Assembly: GCA_016790575.1 (NCBI GenBank)
Contig: JAEUOU010000002.1
Coordinates: 80,647-144,646 of the forward strand
Direction: 5' to 3'
Origin: Burkholderiaceae bacterium
GTDB taxonomy: Bacteria; Pseudomonadota; Gammaproteobacteria; Burkholderiales; Burkholderiaceae_C
Length of the DNA: 64,000 bases
Each line of letters begins with the position of its first letter. Positions within the stretch are counted from its first letter, which is position 1. The translations under genes were made by a program, and so were the position numbers. This document shows, in pieces, positions 62,531 through 64,000 of this stretch. The notes beneath the pieces were generated by a model. That model searched no databases and was not told where the DNA came from. It saw only the letters and a program-made list of their open reading frames with translations.

Positions 62531-62884
62531 ATGATCACAACCCCCAGCGGCCTGCAAATGGAAGACACCCTTGTCGGAGGCGGCGATGAAGCTCGCCGTG
62601 GCCAGCAGGTGACTGTGCACTACACAGGCTGGCTGTGGGTCAATGGTCAGCAGGGCGCCAAATTCGACTCCAGCCATGACCGACGCGACCCGTTCGAGTT
62701 CACGCTTGGCGCCGGCATGGTCATTCGCGGCTGGGACGAAGGCGTCGCCGGCATGAAAATCGGCGGCCAGCGCACACTGATCATCCCCGCCAACCTCGGC
62801 TACGGTGCCCGTGGTGCCGGTGGAGTGATTCCGCCCAACGCCACGCTGAAGTTCGACGTCGAATTGATCGCCATCAAGGGCTGA
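62531..62884 (+). CDS. FKBP-type peptidyl-prolyl isomerase
   Basis: 117 residues, a single FKBP domain with VTVHYTGWLWVNGQQ, GMVIRGWDEGVAGMKIGGQR and IPANLGYGARGAGGVIPPNA. No signal peptide, so it is cytoplasmic. The ATG at 62531 has GGAG with 6-base spacing. A pair of weak stem-loops lies in the 126-base gap before grpE. Confidence 0.94.
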   Translation: MITTPSGLQMEDTLVGGGDEARRGQQVTVHYTGWLWVNGQQGAKFDSSHDRRDPFEFTLGAGMVIRGWDEGVAGMKIGGQRTLIIPANLGYGARGAGGVIPPNATLKFDVELIAIKG

Positions 62885-62954
62885 TCGGCTCGACTGCGGC
62901 CCCGGCCGATCGGGGCTGCCTTCCGGCGGGCCGCACTTTCTGCGGCTATGCCCC

Positions 62955-62984
62955 CTTGAAAACCGGAAAATTGTCGCCACCTCA
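62955..62984 (+). promoter_or_regulatory. Heat-shock (sigma-32) promoter of grpE-dnaK
   Basis: CTTGAAAA (62955-62962), 14-base spacer and CCACCTCA (62977-62984), close to the sigma-32 consensus CTTGAAA / CCCCAT. It lies 26 bases before the grpE start. Confidence 0.6.
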
Positions 62985-63010
62985 GGCCCAAGTTCAGGTC
63001 TTCTTCCCGC

Positions 63011-63571
63011 ATGTCCATGTCCGATACACCATCCCCAAGCGCAAATCCCCCTGTCGACGGCGACGCGTTCGCCCAATCACCCGACGCCGAGAGCCGGCCG
63101 GGGGAGCCGTTGGCCGAGGTTCAGGCCGAGTTGGCCGAGCTGAAAGCCAAAAGTGCCGAGCTGGCCGACCAGTACCTGCGCGCCCAGGCGGATGTGCAGA
63201 ACGCCCGCCGCCGCGCCGAGGACGAAATCGCCAAGGCACGCAAGTTCGCGGTCGAGAGCTTTGCCGAAAGCCTGCTGCCGGTGACGGACAGCCTGGAAGC
63301 CGGCCTGGCCATCAGCAACGCCACCCCGGAGCAGATCCGCGAGGGCGCGGAAGCCACGCTGCGCCAGCTCAAGAGCGCGCTGGAGCGCAACAAGGTCATC
63401 GAGATCAACCCCGCCGCCGGCGCGAAGTTCGATCCGCACCAGCACCAGGCTATCAGCATGGTGCCGGCCGAGCAGGACGCCAACACCGTGGTCACGGTGC
63501 TGCAAAAGGGCTACCTGATCGCCGAACGCGTGCTGCGCCCGGCCCTGGTGACCGTGGCCGCCCCGAAATGA
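63011..63571 (+). CDS. grpE: Nucleotide exchange factor GrpE
   Basis: 186 residues. A long N-terminal coiled coil (about 35-85) and the C-terminal beta domain with [20 protein letters not shown] and [18 protein letters not shown]. GrpE releases ADP from DnaK. dnaK follows after 72 bases. Confidence 0.97.
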   Translation: MSMSDTPSPSANPPVDGDAFAQSPDAESRPGEPLAEVQAELAELKAKSAELADQYLRAQADVQNARRRAEDEIAKARKFAVESFAESLLPVTDSLEAGLAISNATPEQIREGAEATLRQLKSALERNKVIEINPAAGAKFDPHQHQAISMVPAEQDANTVVTVLQKGYLIAERVLRPALVTVAAPK

Positions 63572-63610
63572 GATGACTTGAAAAACCGCAAGTTATCCAC
63601 ACGTTATTGA

Positions 63611-64000
<390 letters not shown>

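Noticed and set aside
62885..62946. Terminator after the FKBP gene
   Set aside because: Two GC-rich stem-loops are visible but neither has a U-tract; read-through into grpE is possible, so no terminator was called.

Overview
The window is high-G+C DNA from a betaproteobacterium of the order Burkholderiales, probably Comamonadaceae-like. This rests on gene content: TctDE-controlled tripartite transporters, Bug-type receptors, an extracellular PHB depolymerase with an oligomer hydrolase, and a lysC to tRNA-Ser arrangement next to tilS, accA, an AlkA-type glycosylase gene and cysS. The genus is inferred loosely. The window opens inside a HAD hydrolase gene and closes inside dnaK. No rRNA, insertion sequence, integrase or CRISPR array was seen.

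Region 1 (1-2.2 kb): a HAD hydrolase fragment, hemH and a ProQ/FinO-domain protein. Region 2 (2.3-15.3 kb, all minus strand) reads as one poly(3-hydroxybutyrate) scavenging locus: a sigma-54 activator, two paralogous LivK-type receptors (the first behind a good -24/-12 promoter), a secreted PHB depolymerase, LivG-LivF-LivH-LivM, a lipoprotein 3HB-oligomer hydrolase and an alpha/beta hydrolase. The likely flow is digestion outside, import of acids or oligomers, and final hydrolysis. Region 3 (15.5-20.9 kb) holds a 1000-residue secreted glycine-rich/DUF11 protein between two orphan PBP1-type receptors.

Region 4 (about 19.6-27.7 kb) is visibly AT-richer. It carries a 7TM sensor with a broken GGDEF domain, two Roadblock/LC7 proteins, a small Ras-like GTPase, an unknown partner, an AraC regulator and a lone PAS protein: a candidate GTPase/Roadblock signalling module. 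Region 5 (28-40.4 kb): a YdcF-family protein, tctABC with divergent tctDE, hslR, tRNA-Ser(GCT), lysC, tilS, accA, an AlkA-type glycosylase and cysS. Region 6 (40.6-46 kb, plus strand): a TPR protein, an L,D-transpeptidase-like protein, two cyclophilins, lpxH and mtfA.

Region 7 (46-49.7 kb) is a second Roadblock cluster without a GTPase. It combines a Roadblock protein, a PAS protein, a PhnD-like protein without signal peptide and three unknowns. A DUF349 protein follows. Region 8 (53-61.9 kb) is an operon-like set for CoA-dependent beta-oxidation of hydroxycinnamates: crotonase, feruloyl-CoA synthetase, thiolase, short-chain dehydrogenase, 4-hydroxybenzoyl-CoA-type thioesterase, Bug receptor, acyl-CoA dehydrogenase and a MarR regulator, with a palindromic operator in front. 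Region 9 (62-64 kb): a small winged-helix protein, an FKBP isomerase, grpE and dnaK.

A feature that no gene explains runs through the whole window. Eight copies of a 42-bp element align without gaps. Seven of them lie in the orientation opposite to the surrounding genes, and two sit inside open reading frames (tilS and the DUF349 gene), where they are translated.
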